Shown one piece after another: positions 42,847 through 52,043 of a DNA stretch of 64,000 bases. A program made the position numbers and the translations under genes. The notes below the pieces were generated by a model. It was given only the letters and a program-made list of their open reading frames with translations. It did not search any database and had not been told where the DNA came from. Source of the DNA: DASSFG01 sp035547915 (GTDB lineage: Bacteria > Planctomycetota > Planctomycetia > Pirellulales > JAICIG01); assembly GCA_035547915.1 (NCBI GenBank), contig DASZTS010000096.1:1-64000 (forward strand), given 5' to 3'. The first letter of the stretch is position 1, and every line of letters starts with the position of its first letter.

Positions 42847-43623
42847 TCAATCGGACACACCGAACAACCGCCGCGCGTTGGCCGTCGTCTGCTGGGCAAA
42901 AGCGTCTGGCGATAGGCCGCGTTCGGCGGCCAGGCAGGCGGCCGTGTGTACCAGGTGCGCCGGCTCGTTGCGGCGGCCGCGGAGCGGATGGGGAGAGAGA
43001 TAAGGACTGTCGGTCTCGACCAGCAGGCGTTCGATGGGCACGCTCCGTGCGACCTCCCGTAAGTCGGTCGATTTCTTGAAGGTGACCATCCCCGCGAAGC
43101 TGACGTATAGCCCCAGTTCGACGCACTCGGCGGCCGTCTCGGCGGTACCGGTGAACGAGTGCATCACGCCGGCCAGCGGGCCGCGGCTGCGGGCGTCGCG
43201 GAGCATGGCCAGCACATCGGCGTCGCTCTCGCGAGTGTGCACGATGAACGGCAGCCCACGCTCTTGCGAGAGCCGCAGATGGCGGTCGAAGTAGTCTTGC
43301 TGCACCTCGAACGGGGAATAATCCCAATGGCGGTCGAGTCCCGTTTCCCCGAGGGCGACAACGCGCGGCCGATCGACCAGTTCCAGCACGCGCTCCCAAT
43401 CGCCCGGCTCTGCCTGCGCGCAGTAATTGGGCTGGATGCCGACGGCCGCGAACAGGCCCGGTTGGCCGGCCACCAACTCCACACACACCAGGCTACTGGC
43501 CGCCGTCGTTCCGACAACCATCATCGTCTCGACACCGGCCTGCCGCGCGCGTTCGATCACCGCCGCGCGGTCTTCATCGAACTCCGGCTGATCGAGATGG
43601 GCGTGGGTGTCGAAGAGGTGCAC
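42847..43623 (-). CDS. tatD: TatD-family metal-dependent hydrolase/DNase
   Basis: A 258-residue TIM-barrel hydrolase that in characterised members removes nucleotides from DNA 3' ends. Metal ligands are present: FDTHAHLDQ (HxH), Glu in VALGETGLD, His in FIVHTRESD, His in GVMHSFTG and Asp in LVETDSPYL. The GTG at 43623 is chosen because it gives the family start (V/M)HLFDTHAHL and lies 2 bases after the stop of the upstream retropepsin gene; the in-frame extension to 43779 overlaps that gene. The length equals the family norm. Confidence 0.93.
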   Translation of the reverse strand: MHLFDTHAHLDQPEFDEDRAAVIERARQAGVETMMVVGTTAASSLVCVELVAGQPGLFAAVGIQPNYCAQAEPGDWERVLELVDRPRVVALGETGLDRHWDYSPFEVQQDYFDRHLRLSQERGLPFIVHTRESDADVLAMLRDARSRGPLAGVMHSFTGTAETAAECVELGLYVSFAGMVTFKKSTDLREVARSVPIERLLVETDSPYLSPHPLRGRRNEPAHLVHTAACLAAERGLSPDAFAQQTTANARRLFGVSD

Positions 43624-43625
43624 GA

Positions 43626-44060
43626 TCAGTAGATCTCGATCATGTGCTCGCCGCCGTGCGCCGGGTTGCCGATCAGGCGCTGCCCGACCGGATCGACGAC
43701 GAAATCGAGCATCTCCAAGGGCAATTGGCCGATCAGCACCGGGCACTCGTCGGGCAACTCCGATACGTCGGTGTTGCACTCGCGCCCCTGTACCGTCAGC
43801 CGAACGGTGCCGTAGACCTGGACCTCAGTCGGGCCGGATGTGGTGAGCGCCCGGCGCGTGCGAAACGGCCGCAGGCCGAGCGCCTCAATGAGTCGCTTGG
43901 GCATCGACAACGTCGTGGCACCCGTGTCGACCAGGGCATCGGCGACCTCGACCGACCGTACTTCGTCGAGAGCGAGCGACCCGGTTTCCGCGTTGAAGAC
44001 GTCGTGAAGGTTCTGAATCTTGGCTGCGACGAGCACATTACCCATCGATACGGTCCCCAT
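43626..44060 (-). CDS. Retropepsin-like aspartic protease (clan AA)
   Basis: A 144-residue protein with one aspartic-protease hairpin motif VDTGATTLSMP and the downstream hydrophobic-hydrophobic-Gly pair (CPVLIGQLPLEMLDFVVDP). Such short proteins act as homodimers like retroviral proteases; no transmembrane segment is seen. The ATG at 44060 has AAAGGG about 7 bases upstream, and a perfect TATAAT -10 box at 44116-44121 would overlap an alternative ATG at 44117, so 44060 is preferred. It is first in an operon with tatD and an amino acid permease; its target is unknown. Confidence 0.82.
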   Translation of the reverse strand: MGTVSMGNVLVAAKIQNLHDVFNAETGSLALDEVRSVEVADALVDTGATTLSMPKRLIEALGLRPFRTRRALTTSGPTEVQVYGTVRLTVQGRECNTDVSELPDECPVLIGQLPLEMLDFVVDPVGQRLIGNPAHGGEHMIEIY

Positions 44061-44115
44061 GGCGATGCCCTTTGTGTTCGAATCTGCCCCAACAATATCC
44101 TCAATAGATTCATCC

Positions 44116-44121
44116 ATTATA
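44116..44121 (-). promoter_or_regulatory. Candidate -10 box TATAAT for the retropepsin-tatD-permease operon
   Basis: On the minus strand this reads TATAAT exactly; a weak TGACGA lies 18 bases upstream as a possible -35. Transcription would start near 44109, giving a leader of about 50 bases before the ATG at 44060. Confidence 0.45.
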
Positions 44122-44157
44122 GATGAAGCGGGCCGTCGCTCGTCACATGAGGCGAAG

Positions 44158-44670
44158 TCATCCTGGCAATGCGAAGCTCAGGTGCAACTCGCCGTGCCGC
44201 AGATGAAGCCGAGTCCATTCGTCGTGCGTGAGCTTTCCCAGCACGGGATGCCGCGCCGTCATCCGCTCGGTGTGCGTCCGGCGAACCGCCGCGCGCAATT
44301 GATCGAGTGCCTGTTGCGGCGAGTCGGCCGTGGGAAAGAAGGCGGGTTCGACCTTCTTCGGCAACCGAAAGCCCGCGGACATGCCGTTCTTGAGCAGACG
44401 TCGTTTTATCAAAGGGGCGAGCATCCGTATAAACCAGGGGGCCCGCGCCGAAATGCCATCGATCGAGCCGTTGATGGCGATCGCGAGGTGCGTCAGTAAT
44501 TGCGAGAGTGGCCAGTTGCCGAGCATCTTTGTCTGGGCAGATGCGACCAGTTTCTCTGCGTCGACCACCATGTCGTCGAGCGAATCGAAGTGCAACTTCC
44601 GCCGCCCGGAAACCGCTCGAGTGTCGATCGGCGGGCCGAGTGCCGCGGCGGCTGCATGCGATAGGCTCAT
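44158..44670 (-). CDS. DUF1569 family protein (DinB-like fold)
   Basis: A 170-residue protein. The segment MLGNWPLSQLLTHLAIAING matches the DUF1569 signature in which the His can belong to a DinB-like metal site, and the C terminus KLTHDEWTRLHLRHGELHLSFALPG carries further His residues in the expected place for that four-helix fold. Function is unknown; DinB-like proteins include thiol transferases. The start MSLSHAAAAALG at 44670 is chosen; the frame is open far upstream through the next gene, but that part is Arg/Gly-rich shadow sequence. Confidence 0.82.
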   Translation of the reverse strand: MSLSHAAAAALGPPIDTRAVSGRRKLHFDSLDDMVVDAEKLVASAQTKMLGNWPLSQLLTHLAIAINGSIDGISARAPWFIRMLAPLIKRRLLKNGMSAGFRLPKKVEPAFFPTADSPQQALDQLRAAVRRTHTERMTARHPVLGKLTHDEWTRLHLRHGELHLSFALPG

Positions 44671-44717
44671 GACAGATTTCTCAGGAAGAGAGGCTTTTCG
44701 GTACGGGCGGTCGTCGA

Positions 44718-46055
44718 TCAACTCTGCCAGAACTGCGATTCTCGCGGGGCCTGGTAGCGGATGTTGAGATGGGGCGTCTTGAGCCGCTGCTGCCCGGCGC
44801 CGAGCGACTGCATGCCCGCGGCCACGAGTCCCGTGGTGAGCAGCGTGCGCTCGAGCGGATAGGGCGTTCGCCCCGTGGAAAACATCTCCTCCGCCTTCGA
44901 CATCAGTGCGGCCGAATAGACCACGTTCGGGTTGGGTGGCAGATAGAACAGCGTCGAGAGGGGCGTCTCGTCGCCCTTCAGCTTCGCCGCGAACGTGAAG
45001 TCGTCGACCAGCCCGTTCAACAACAGCATCGTGGCCTTGAGTCCGTCGGAATAGACGATGCGGTACGCCGCCGGTTCTTTCACCCAGGCCCGCATCTCGT
45101 CGGTCGTCGGATGGCGGTCGCTGAACGTGGCCGGCTGAGCCAAAGTCTGGCTGCGACAGAGGCAGGCCTCGAACAGTTTCGGGTCCCAACCGCCCGATTG
45201 CCAGGAATCGCTCCGCATCGCCTCCCAGACCGCGTCGCCACGCAGCGCCTGCACGGAGGCCACGCCCGTCTCGCCACCGCGGCGCCGCTCGACCATGCAT
45301 TGGATCGCCTCCAAGGCGTGAAAGTCGTAGCTGTCGAGACCACCCATCGCCACGCACATCACCTCCTCGATCTCGGCGCCATACGGCATATCGACAGAAG
45401 GCATGCGCCAGGTGACGGGCAGCGACGACCCGGCCAAGAAGGGAAAGCCCATCTCGCGCGACGTGTCGAACATCTCCTTGGCCCATTCCCACTTCCACGA
45501 CAAGTGCTTGTCGTTGAAGACGGGCGTCGTGCGAAAGTCGGCGCGGAAAACGTCGACCACCTGCCGGAAAAACTCGTAGCGCGGATATTGGTGCTGCCCG
45601 AGTTCGTTGCGCGGATAGTCGCCGTGTTCGCCGATCACCAACACAGCGTCGACCGCCAGACGGGGACCACCCGCCCGCAGCGCCTCGGCGATGGTCGGAT
45701 AGATGGTGAAGCCGAACTCCTTGGCCCGCTGGCGGCTGAGGTCGTTCTCGGGGAACTGGTCAACGTACGCCGACACGACCTCGAAGGGAGGCCAGTGCCA
45801 GCGGCCGCCGATCGGATAGCCGACCAGGAACCGCTCGCCCATGTGCCAGGCGTGCGACCGATAGCGCCACTCGGTCGTGATGATCGCCAGCTTCTTGCGG
45901 TTGGCCGGCCGCTCGTCGGCCAACGCGCCGGCCGCGGCCAGGCCGTAAGCCGCCATTCCGACGAACGCGCGTCGGTCGATCCGGGGCGATGGGGCCGTCG
46001 CCTCTCGGCCATCGTTGTCCGAAGTTGCTCTCGAAAACGCGCGTCGGTCGAGCAT
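44718..46055 (-). CDS. Exported protein of unknown function
   Basis: A 445-residue protein. A Tat-like leader is visible: two DRRAF motifs (residues about 3-7 and 27-31), the second followed by VGMAAYGLAAAGALA. The mature part opens with KKLAIITTEWRYRSHAWHMGERFLVG split over about 55-80 and contains LVIGEHGDYPRNELGQHQYPR and DAVLVIGEHG, a pattern with several His, Glu and Asp residues that could bind a metal, but no family I can name. It looks enzyme-like in its first half, in the way of nucleotide- or metal-binding alpha/beta proteins. Start at 46055 is preferred; 46103 is also an in-frame ATG. It is 47 bases upstream of the DUF1569 gene. Confidence 0.75.
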   Translation of the reverse strand: MLDRRAFSRATSDNDGREATAPSPRIDRRAFVGMAAYGLAAAGALADERPANRKKLAIITTEWRYRSHAWHMGERFLVGYPIGGRWHWPPFEVVSAYVDQFPENDLSRQRAKEFGFTIYPTIAEALRAGGPRLAVDAVLVIGEHGDYPRNELGQHQYPRYEFFRQVVDVFRADFRTTPVFNDKHLSWKWEWAKEMFDTSREMGFPFLAGSSLPVTWRMPSVDMPYGAEIEEVMCVAMGGLDSYDFHALEAIQCMVERRRGGETGVASVQALRGDAVWEAMRSDSWQSGGWDPKLFEACLCRSQTLAQPATFSDRHPTTDEMRAWVKEPAAYRIVYSDGLKATMLLLNGLVDDFTFAAKLKGDETPLSTLFYLPPNPNVVYSAALMSKAEEMFSTGRTPYPLERTLLTTGLVAAGMQSLGAGQQRLKTPHLNIRYQAPRESQFWQS

Positions 46056-46265
46056 GGCGATACGGGCAGGGTTAAAGAGAGAGAATCGAGGTCGGCTGCG
46101 CAAGACCGCAGAGCGATCGCAAGCCAGCTTAGTGCCCGAGGGTTCGGAAAAGCAAGCGGCGACTCAAGCCCTCACCGGCGACTGCCGATAACAGCGGCAA
46201 CTTGCCGGGCGAGCCGGCGGTGCGGATCTCACGACACATCCCACGCATCGAGTGAGTCACCCCGA

Positions 46266-47012
46266 ATGAACAAATTCTTGCACGGCGTCGCCCGAGCGGT
46301 GACCGAATCGTTCGATCTGCCCGAGCCCATCGTGGAGATCGGAGCCTACCAGGTCGCCGGCCAGGAATCGCTCATCAACCTCCGCTCGCTGTTCGGGAAT
46401 AAGTCGTACACGGGCCTCGACATGCGAGCGGGACCGGGCGTCGATTGCGTGGCCGACGTCGAGTCGCTGCCCTACGAAACGGGCTCGGCGGGGACGGTGG
46501 TCGCGATGAGCACGTTCGAACACGTTCCCCATTTTTGGCGCGGGTTCGACGAGGTATTTCGCGTACTTCGCCCCGACGGCGTGTTGTTCGTCTCTTGCCC
46601 GTTCTACTTCCATATCCACAATCACCCCAGCGACTATTGGCGATTCACGCCGGAAGCGCTCCAGGTGTTGCTCGTCGACTATCCACAACGAATCATGGGT
46701 TGGCACGGGCCGAAGAACCGGCCGGCATCGGTCTGGTCGGTGGCCTTTCGCGAGGAATGCCCCGCGGTATCGATCGAGCAACTGGCTCGTTACGAATCGC
46801 TGATGGAGCGGTATGCACGCGAGCCGATCAAACGGCGTCGGGAACTGAGATACCGGCTGGCCAGCCTGCTCTGCGGAGGCGGTCCGTTCGCGCCCTACCT
46901 CAAGCAGAACTCCTGGAACGTCGAGTTCCACAACGCCGCCGCCGCCGGCCTATTGGCTGAGACGGCATACGCCGCCGACACGCAGACTGCGTCGCGTCGC
47001 AAAGCGGCCTAG
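46266..47012 (+). CDS. SAM-dependent methyltransferase (type 11)
   Basis: A 248-residue cytoplasmic methyltransferase. Motif I is atypical (PIVEIGAYQVAGQESLINLR), then YTGLDMRAGPGVDCVADVESLPYETGSAGTVVAMSTFEHVPHFWRG (split over about 42-90) and VLRPDGVLFVSCPFYFHIHN. The HNHPSDYWRFTPEAL segment is common in methyltransferases of surface-polysaccharide or lipid clusters, but no such genes are adjacent. The true start is the ATG at 46266; the frame is open without stop for 1.5 kb upstream only because it runs antisense to the preceding high-GC gene. Confidence 0.87.
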   Translation: MNKFLHGVARAVTESFDLPEPIVEIGAYQVAGQESLINLRSLFGNKSYTGLDMRAGPGVDCVADVESLPYETGSAGTVVAMSTFEHVPHFWRGFDEVFRVLRPDGVLFVSCPFYFHIHNHPSDYWRFTPEALQVLLVDYPQRIMGWHGPKNRPASVWSVAFREECPAVSIEQLARYESLMERYAREPIKRRRELRYRLASLLCGGGPFAPYLKQNSWNVEFHNAAAAGLLAETAYAADTQTASRRKAA

Positions 47013-47232
47013 CGAAGCGAGAGCCGATTTCCAGGCTTTCACGCCGGCTTTCGAATCAGACCTTTTCGTGCCGCGCGCGATCGTTCGCGCCTGACTGAAG
47101 GATCGGCCGGCAACGCAAACATCCGGCTACGTCCCGTCCGCGGCGTCGTTTCATTGTCGCCCGCTCGTGATATAGAATGACGTGTCGACGAGATTCCCAC
47201 ACCAGCGCGACCGGCCCGGAGCGATCTGCACG

Positions 47233-48606
47233 TTGAGCTCACCACATTCACCCATCATCGAGGCTTACCGGCGGCGGACGTCGAAGTCGGCACAACTGGC
47301 CCGAGAAGCAGCCGAAGTCTTTCCGGGCGGCGTGACGCACGACGGGCGCATCCTCGATCCCTATCCGATCTATGTCACGCACGCGGCCGGTTCGCGCAAA
47401 TGGGATGTCGACGGCCACGAGTACGTCGACTACGCCGGCGGCCACGGGGCCCTGCTGCTCGGCCATAATCATCCGCAGGTGGTCGAAGCGGTGCGCGGAC
47501 AGCTCGCCCGCGGAACGCATCTGGGGGCCTGCCATCAACAGGAGCTCGAATGGGGCCGCGCGGTGCAGGGGCTGATGCCTTCCGCCGAACGGGTTCGCTT
47601 CACCAGTTCGGGCACCGAGGCCACGATGATGGCCATGCGTCTGGCCAGGGCCTTTACCGGGCGGCCCAAGATCATGCGGTTCCTGGGGCATTTCCACGGC
47701 TGGCACGACCACGCCGCCTTCGGTGTCGCGTCGCATTTCGACGGCACGCCGACACCTGGCGTGTTGGGCGAGGTGGCAGGCAACGTGGTGCTCGCGCCAC
47801 CCGGCGATCTCGCCGCCACCCGCGAGGTGCTCGACCGCCATGACGATATCGCGGCGGCCATCATCGAGCCGACCGGCGCGAGTTGGGGCCAGGTGCCGCT
47901 CCAGGCCGACTTCTTGCACGGTCTGCGCGAGGCGACGGCCAAGCGTGGCGCCCTCCTGATCTTCGACGAAGTCATCAGCGGCTTTCGCTGTGCGCCCGGT
48001 GGTGCCCAGGCCGTGTATGGTATCCGACCCGATCTGACGACGCTGGCCAAGATCCTGGCCGGTGGGTTACCGGGCGGGGCCGTCGTCGGCCGCAAAGAGG
48101 TGCTCGATCTGCTCGATGCCGGCCAGGCCACGGCCACGGGCCGAGAGAAAGTGCCCCATCAGGGCACGTTCAACGCGAATCCCCTCTCGGCCGTCGCCGG
48201 CACCACGACTTTGCACATCGTCGCCCAGACCGATGCGTGTGCGCGGGCCAACGATTACGCTGCCCGGCTCCGCGAGGAACTAAACCGTGTGCTGCACGAC
48301 GAACACGTCCCTTGGGCGGTGTACGGCAGTTTCTCGGGTTTCCATATCTTCACGAATCCGCAGCGAATATCGCTGACCGCGGCGGACATCGACGCCGGCA
48401 AATTCGATTACCACGTTTTGAAGACACCGGCCGCGAAACCGCTGATGATGAAGCTGCGTCTCGGGATGATGATCCACGGCGTGGAGATCTTTTCCTGGCC
48501 GGGCGGCCCCACCTCGGCCGTTCATACGGATGACGATCTGCGGCAAACAGCGGATGCGCTGCGGCAGACCCTCCGCATGCTGCGAGCCGAAGGAGACTTG
48601 GCCTAG
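47233..48606 (+). CDS. Class III aminotransferase, glutamate-1-semialdehyde aminomutase-like
   Basis: A 457-residue PLP enzyme. It has FPGGVTHDGRILDPYPIYV, the RVRFTSSGTEATMMAMRLAR block, the LLIFDEVISGFRCAPGGAQ Asp and the Schiff-base Lys in TLAKILAGGLPGGAVVG. It resembles catabolic relatives of HemL. TTG at 47233 is favoured as start: it has GGAG at 47218-47221 and gives MSSPHSPIIEAYRRRTSKS, whereas a GTG at 47182 adds a low-quality leader and lies just after a TATAGA-like -10 sequence near 47171. Related to, but not a recent duplicate of, the enzyme at 15933. Confidence 0.9.
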   Translation: MSSPHSPIIEAYRRRTSKSAQLAREAAEVFPGGVTHDGRILDPYPIYVTHAAGSRKWDVDGHEYVDYAGGHGALLLGHNHPQVVEAVRGQLARGTHLGACHQQELEWGRAVQGLMPSAERVRFTSSGTEATMMAMRLARAFTGRPKIMRFLGHFHGWHDHAAFGVASHFDGTPTPGVLGEVAGNVVLAPPGDLAATREVLDRHDDIAAAIIEPTGASWGQVPLQADFLHGLREATAKRGALLIFDEVISGFRCAPGGAQAVYGIRPDLTTLAKILAGGLPGGAVVGRKEVLDLLDAGQATATGREKVPHQGTFNANPLSAVAGTTTLHIVAQTDACARANDYAARLREELNRVLHDEHVPWAVYGSFSGFHIFTNPQRISLTAADIDAGKFDYHVLKTPAAKPLMMKLRLGMMIHGVEIFSWPGGPTSAVHTDDDLRQTADALRQTLRMLRAEGDLA

Positions 48607-48619
48607 CCCAGCGCCAATC

Positions 48620-51600
48620 TCAACCCGCCGGAGCGAGCCCCGGACCGACGTGATGCGGCAGTTCCGGTGTCGCTTCGACATGTACTTTGCCGCGGACGAC
48701 CAGCGAGTAGAGCGCGGGCACCAAGAACAGCGTGGTGACCAGGCCGGCCAACAAGCCGCCGATGACGGCTCTTCCCAACGGGGCGTTGGCCTCGCTGCCC
48801 CGTTCGAAGGCCATGGCCATCGGCACCAGCGCGAAGAACGCAGCGAGCGCCGTCATCACCACGGGGCGCACGCGGATCGACGCCGCCTTGCGAATGGCCT
48901 CGGTGGGCGACAGCCCTTCTTCGGTGCGGAGATGCTGGGCGAAGTCGGTGAGCAACACGGTATTCGAGACCACGATGCCCACCATGAAGATCACCCCCAG
49001 CAGCGACTGCACGTTCACCGGCGTTTCCGTGACATAGAGCATCAGCACCACCCCGATGCCGCCCACCGGCACGGCCGAGAGGATCACCAGCGGCGTGACG
49101 AACGATTTGAACAACGCCGTCATGAGGAAGTACATCAGCAGCGTCGCCAGCACCAGCCCCAGGGCCAGGTTCTTGAAGGTGTCGCGCATGCGGGCGTATT
49201 CGCCGCTGAGCACGATCTTCGATCCGGCGAGCGTCTCGCCCTTCTTCGAATTGGGGGCGTAGGTGTCCCACAGGCCGTTCTCCAACGGACGCCCGAAGCG
49301 ATCGAGCATCTTCACCAGATCGTCCGAGACATGCCCCAGGTCGCGTCCCTCCACGCCCATCGTCACGTCGATGGTCGGCTGGATGTTGATGTGCTTGATC
49401 TCCGAAGGAATCGTACCGCGGCGCAGTTGCGACAGGTCGCCCAGGCGCACCTGCTTGTGCTGGTTGGAACCGGTGATCGGGATGTTCAACACGTCTTGCA
49501 TCGATTCGATCGCCGTCTCGGGATACTGCACGCCCACGAAGTACTGGTTGTGGCTGATCGGATCGATCCAAAAGTTCTTCTTGTTGAAGGAGATGCTCGA
49601 GTTCGTCGAGGCGATGACGTTCTGCATGATGTCGGACTGCGTCAACCCCAGGTCGGCCGCCTTGGCGCGATCGACTTCGATCACGAAGGCCGGAGCGTCC
49701 ATGCGCTGGAGCACGCGCGCGTCGACGACGCCGGGAATCTGTAATGCTTCGTCCCGAATATGTTCGCCGATCTTGAACACCGTATCCTGATCGTTGCCCG
49801 TGATGCGGATGTTGATCGGCGTCGATTTCCCTTCGTTGAGCGCACCGCGCACCATACCGCCGGCGTCGAAGGCGAAGTCGATCTGACCGAAGCGGGGATC
49901 GGCGGCGAAGCCTTCTCGCAGGATGCGGATGTATTCCTGCGACGAGTGTTGGCGATGCTCGGTCAATTGAACCTTGATCACCGCGTCCATCGGTCCGGCA
50001 TTGGGCGTATAGGCCGCCGACCAATCGGGCGTGACCCCCAACTCGGAAATGAACAGCTCCAGATCGTGTTCCGGAATCGTTTGGTGGATGAATTCCTCGA
50101 TCTGGGCGACCAATCCTTCGGTCACTTCGATGCGCCGGCCGGCCGGAGCACGGGCGAAGATTTCGAAGGCCCCGGCGTCGACCTCGGGGAAGAAGTCTCG
50201 CCGCAGGCGCGGACCCAACACGGCCAACACACCCGCCAGGAACGAGAATGCCAGCACCGCCGTCAGCACGCGGTTATTGAGGGCCACGTTCAGGCCACGC
50301 ACATAGATACCGATGCCGCGGTCGATGAGAGCCTCCCAGCGAGCGAACACCCGGCCCAGCGCGCTGCGCGGCGGAGCCGCCTGGGCGTGCGCCACCTCAG
50401 CGGAAGCCTCGCCGTGTGCGTGCCCGTGCCCCCGCAACCAGAGCGCGCTGAAGGCCGGCACCAGCGACCGCGACAACAGGTAAGCCGTGACCATGGCGAA
50501 CGCCACCGCCAGCGCCATCGGCCGGAAGAGGAACTGACCGACGCCCGGCATGAGCGCCAGCGGAGCGAGCACCAGGAACGTACAGAGCGTGGCCACCAAT
50601 TCGGGCATGGCCACTTCGCTGGCTCCCAAAAAGGCGGCTTCCTGCGGCTTCGCCCCCAATGACAGGTGGCGATGGGTATTCTCCAGGCAGATGATGGCAC
50701 TGTCGACCATCGGGCCGATGGCCAGCGCCAAGCCGCCCAGCGTCATGACGTTCACCGTATTGCCCGTGTAGTAGAGGCAGATGATCGCCGCCAACACCGA
50801 GAGCGGCAGCGTCATGATGGCGATGAGCGTCATCCGCCACTCGCCCAGAAAGACGAGGATCACCAACGAACACAGGATCGATCCGAGCGCGCCTTCCTGG
50901 GCCAAGGCTTCGATGGAGGACCGCACGTAGATCGATTGGTCCATGACCAACTTCAAGGCGATGCCCGGACGGGTGAGGCGTGCCTGCATGTCGGGCAACG
51001 TCTCCTTGAGCGTCTCGACCACCTTCAAGGTGCTGGCGCCGAGTTGACGGTAGACGGGAATGTAGACCTGCCGACGCCCGTTGACGCGCACCACGTTCGT
51101 TTGGATGAAGGCCGCATCCTGCGACGAGGCGACGTCGCGCAGATACTCCGCGTTCCCGTGCCGGGCCCTAAGCGGGATACCGCCCATCCCTTCCCTGCCG
51201 TCGACGTACTCGTACATCGAATTCGACATGAGGGCGAAATCGAGATCGCCGATCTTCACGTCGCCCGACGGCACGAACACATTGAACTCGTCGGCCGCTC
51301 GCATCACGTCGACCGGCGAGAGGCCGCGGGCCTGCATCTTGATGCGGTCGAGGTAGAGCATCACGGCCCGCAGCTTGCCGCCGAAGACGACCGGCGCCGA
51401 CGCGCCGGGGTTGCTCATGATCATGTTGCGCACTTCGTAACGCCCCACGTCGTACAAGATCGACTCGGGTTCGGTCTTGCTGTCGAGCGCCACCAGGCTC
51501 ACCGGCACGGTACTCGTCGGATCGAAGGGGAGCACGACGGGCGGTAGCGTGCCGGGAGGCAGGTTGGGCATCGCCGACAAGGCCAACGAGTTGACTTGCG

Positions 51601-51919
51601 TCAGAGCGCCGTTGGGATCGACGTCGTCGTGGAAATAGTTACGGACGATGCTGGCACCGACGATCGACCGCGACTCTTGCAGACGGATGCCGTTGGACTG
51701 CCCGGTCCACCGCTCCATGCGGTTCGTGATATCCTTCTCGATGCCGCGGGCCGGCATCCCGCCGTAGAACGTGAGCACCTGTACCGCGGGACTCTTGAAA
51801 ACCGGCAGGATGTCGAACGGTATTTGCGTCAGGCAGAGAATACCCAACACCAGGATGGTGAACACCGTCACGGTCACCGCGTAGGGATTCCGCAACGAAG
51901 CCCGGATAAGGCCGTTCAT
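48620..51919 (-). CDS. RND-family efflux pump inner-membrane protein (copy 1)
   Basis: A 1099-residue resistance-nodulation-division transporter with the two-fold repeat of six helices plus large periplasmic loop. TM1 is AVTVTVFTILVLGILCLTQI; TM4 contains GPMVDSAIICLENTHRHL with a single Asp406, where AcrB has Asp-Asp and CusA has Asp-Ala. The TM10 proton-relay position reads VGIVVSNTVLL, with Ser where AcrB has Lys940. A His-rich loop (GHGHAHGEASAEVAHAQ) follows TM6. It is closest in style to HME/CusA-like or related pumps, but the substrate is unknown. The second copy, 515 bases upstream on the same strand, aligns without gaps over long stretches. Confidence 0.93.
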   Translation of the reverse strand: MNGLIRASLRNPYAVTVTVFTILVLGILCLTQIPFDILPVFKSPAVQVLTFYGGMPARGIEKDITNRMERWTGQSNGIRLQESRSIVGASIVRNYFHDDVDPNGALTQVNSLALSAMPNLPPGTLPPVVLPFDPTSTVPVSLVALDSKTEPESILYDVGRYEVRNMIMSNPGASAPVVFGGKLRAVMLYLDRIKMQARGLSPVDVMRAADEFNVFVPSGDVKIGDLDFALMSNSMYEYVDGREGMGGIPLRARHGNAEYLRDVASSQDAAFIQTNVVRVNGRRQVYIPVYRQLGASTLKVVETLKETLPDMQARLTRPGIALKLVMDQSIYVRSSIEALAQEGALGSILCSLVILVFLGEWRMTLIAIMTLPLSVLAAIICLYYTGNTVNVMTLGGLALAIGPMVDSAIICLENTHRHLSLGAKPQEAAFLGASEVAMPELVATLCTFLVLAPLALMPGVGQFLFRPMALAVAFAMVTAYLLSRSLVPAFSALWLRGHGHAHGEASAEVAHAQAAPPRSALGRVFARWEALIDRGIGIYVRGLNVALNNRVLTAVLAFSFLAGVLAVLGPRLRRDFFPEVDAGAFEIFARAPAGRRIEVTEGLVAQIEEFIHQTIPEHDLELFISELGVTPDWSAAYTPNAGPMDAVIKVQLTEHRQHSSQEYIRILREGFAADPRFGQIDFAFDAGGMVRGALNEGKSTPINIRITGNDQDTVFKIGEHIRDEALQIPGVVDARVLQRMDAPAFVIEVDRAKAADLGLTQSDIMQNVIASTNSSISFNKKNFWIDPISHNQYFVGVQYPETAIESMQDVLNIPITGSNQHKQVRLGDLSQLRRGTIPSEIKHINIQPTIDVTMGVEGRDLGHVSDDLVKMLDRFGRPLENGLWDTYAPNSKKGETLAGSKIVLSGEYARMRDTFKNLALGLVLATLLMYFLMTALFKSFVTPLVILSAVPVGGIGVVLMLYVTETPVNVQSLLGVIFMVGIVVSNTVLLTDFAQHLRTEEGLSPTEAIRKAASIRVRPVVMTALAAFFALVPMAMAFERGSEANAPLGRAVIGGLLAGLVTTLFLVPALYSLVVRGKVHVEATPELPHHVGPGLAPAG

Positions 51920-52043
51920 CTTCCGCTCTCCGGAGAAAAAATCTGGCCAGACTGACCAGATTGTTTTCGCCTAGCAAACGGGGTGCCGCGTATAGATCGG
52001 CACTCCGAAGAGCGATCTCGGTATTAAAAGCGCGCGTCGAATA

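Noticed and set aside
44769..46265. N-terminal extension of about 500 codons on the methyltransferase ending at 47012
   Set aside because: It runs antisense to the exported unknown protein and has shadow composition; the methyltransferase domain and a sensible ATG begin at 46266.
47013..47232. A possible tRNA suggested by TTCGAATC near 47049
   Set aside because: The flanking bases do not form a T-arm or acceptor stem; no other cloverleaf parts are present.
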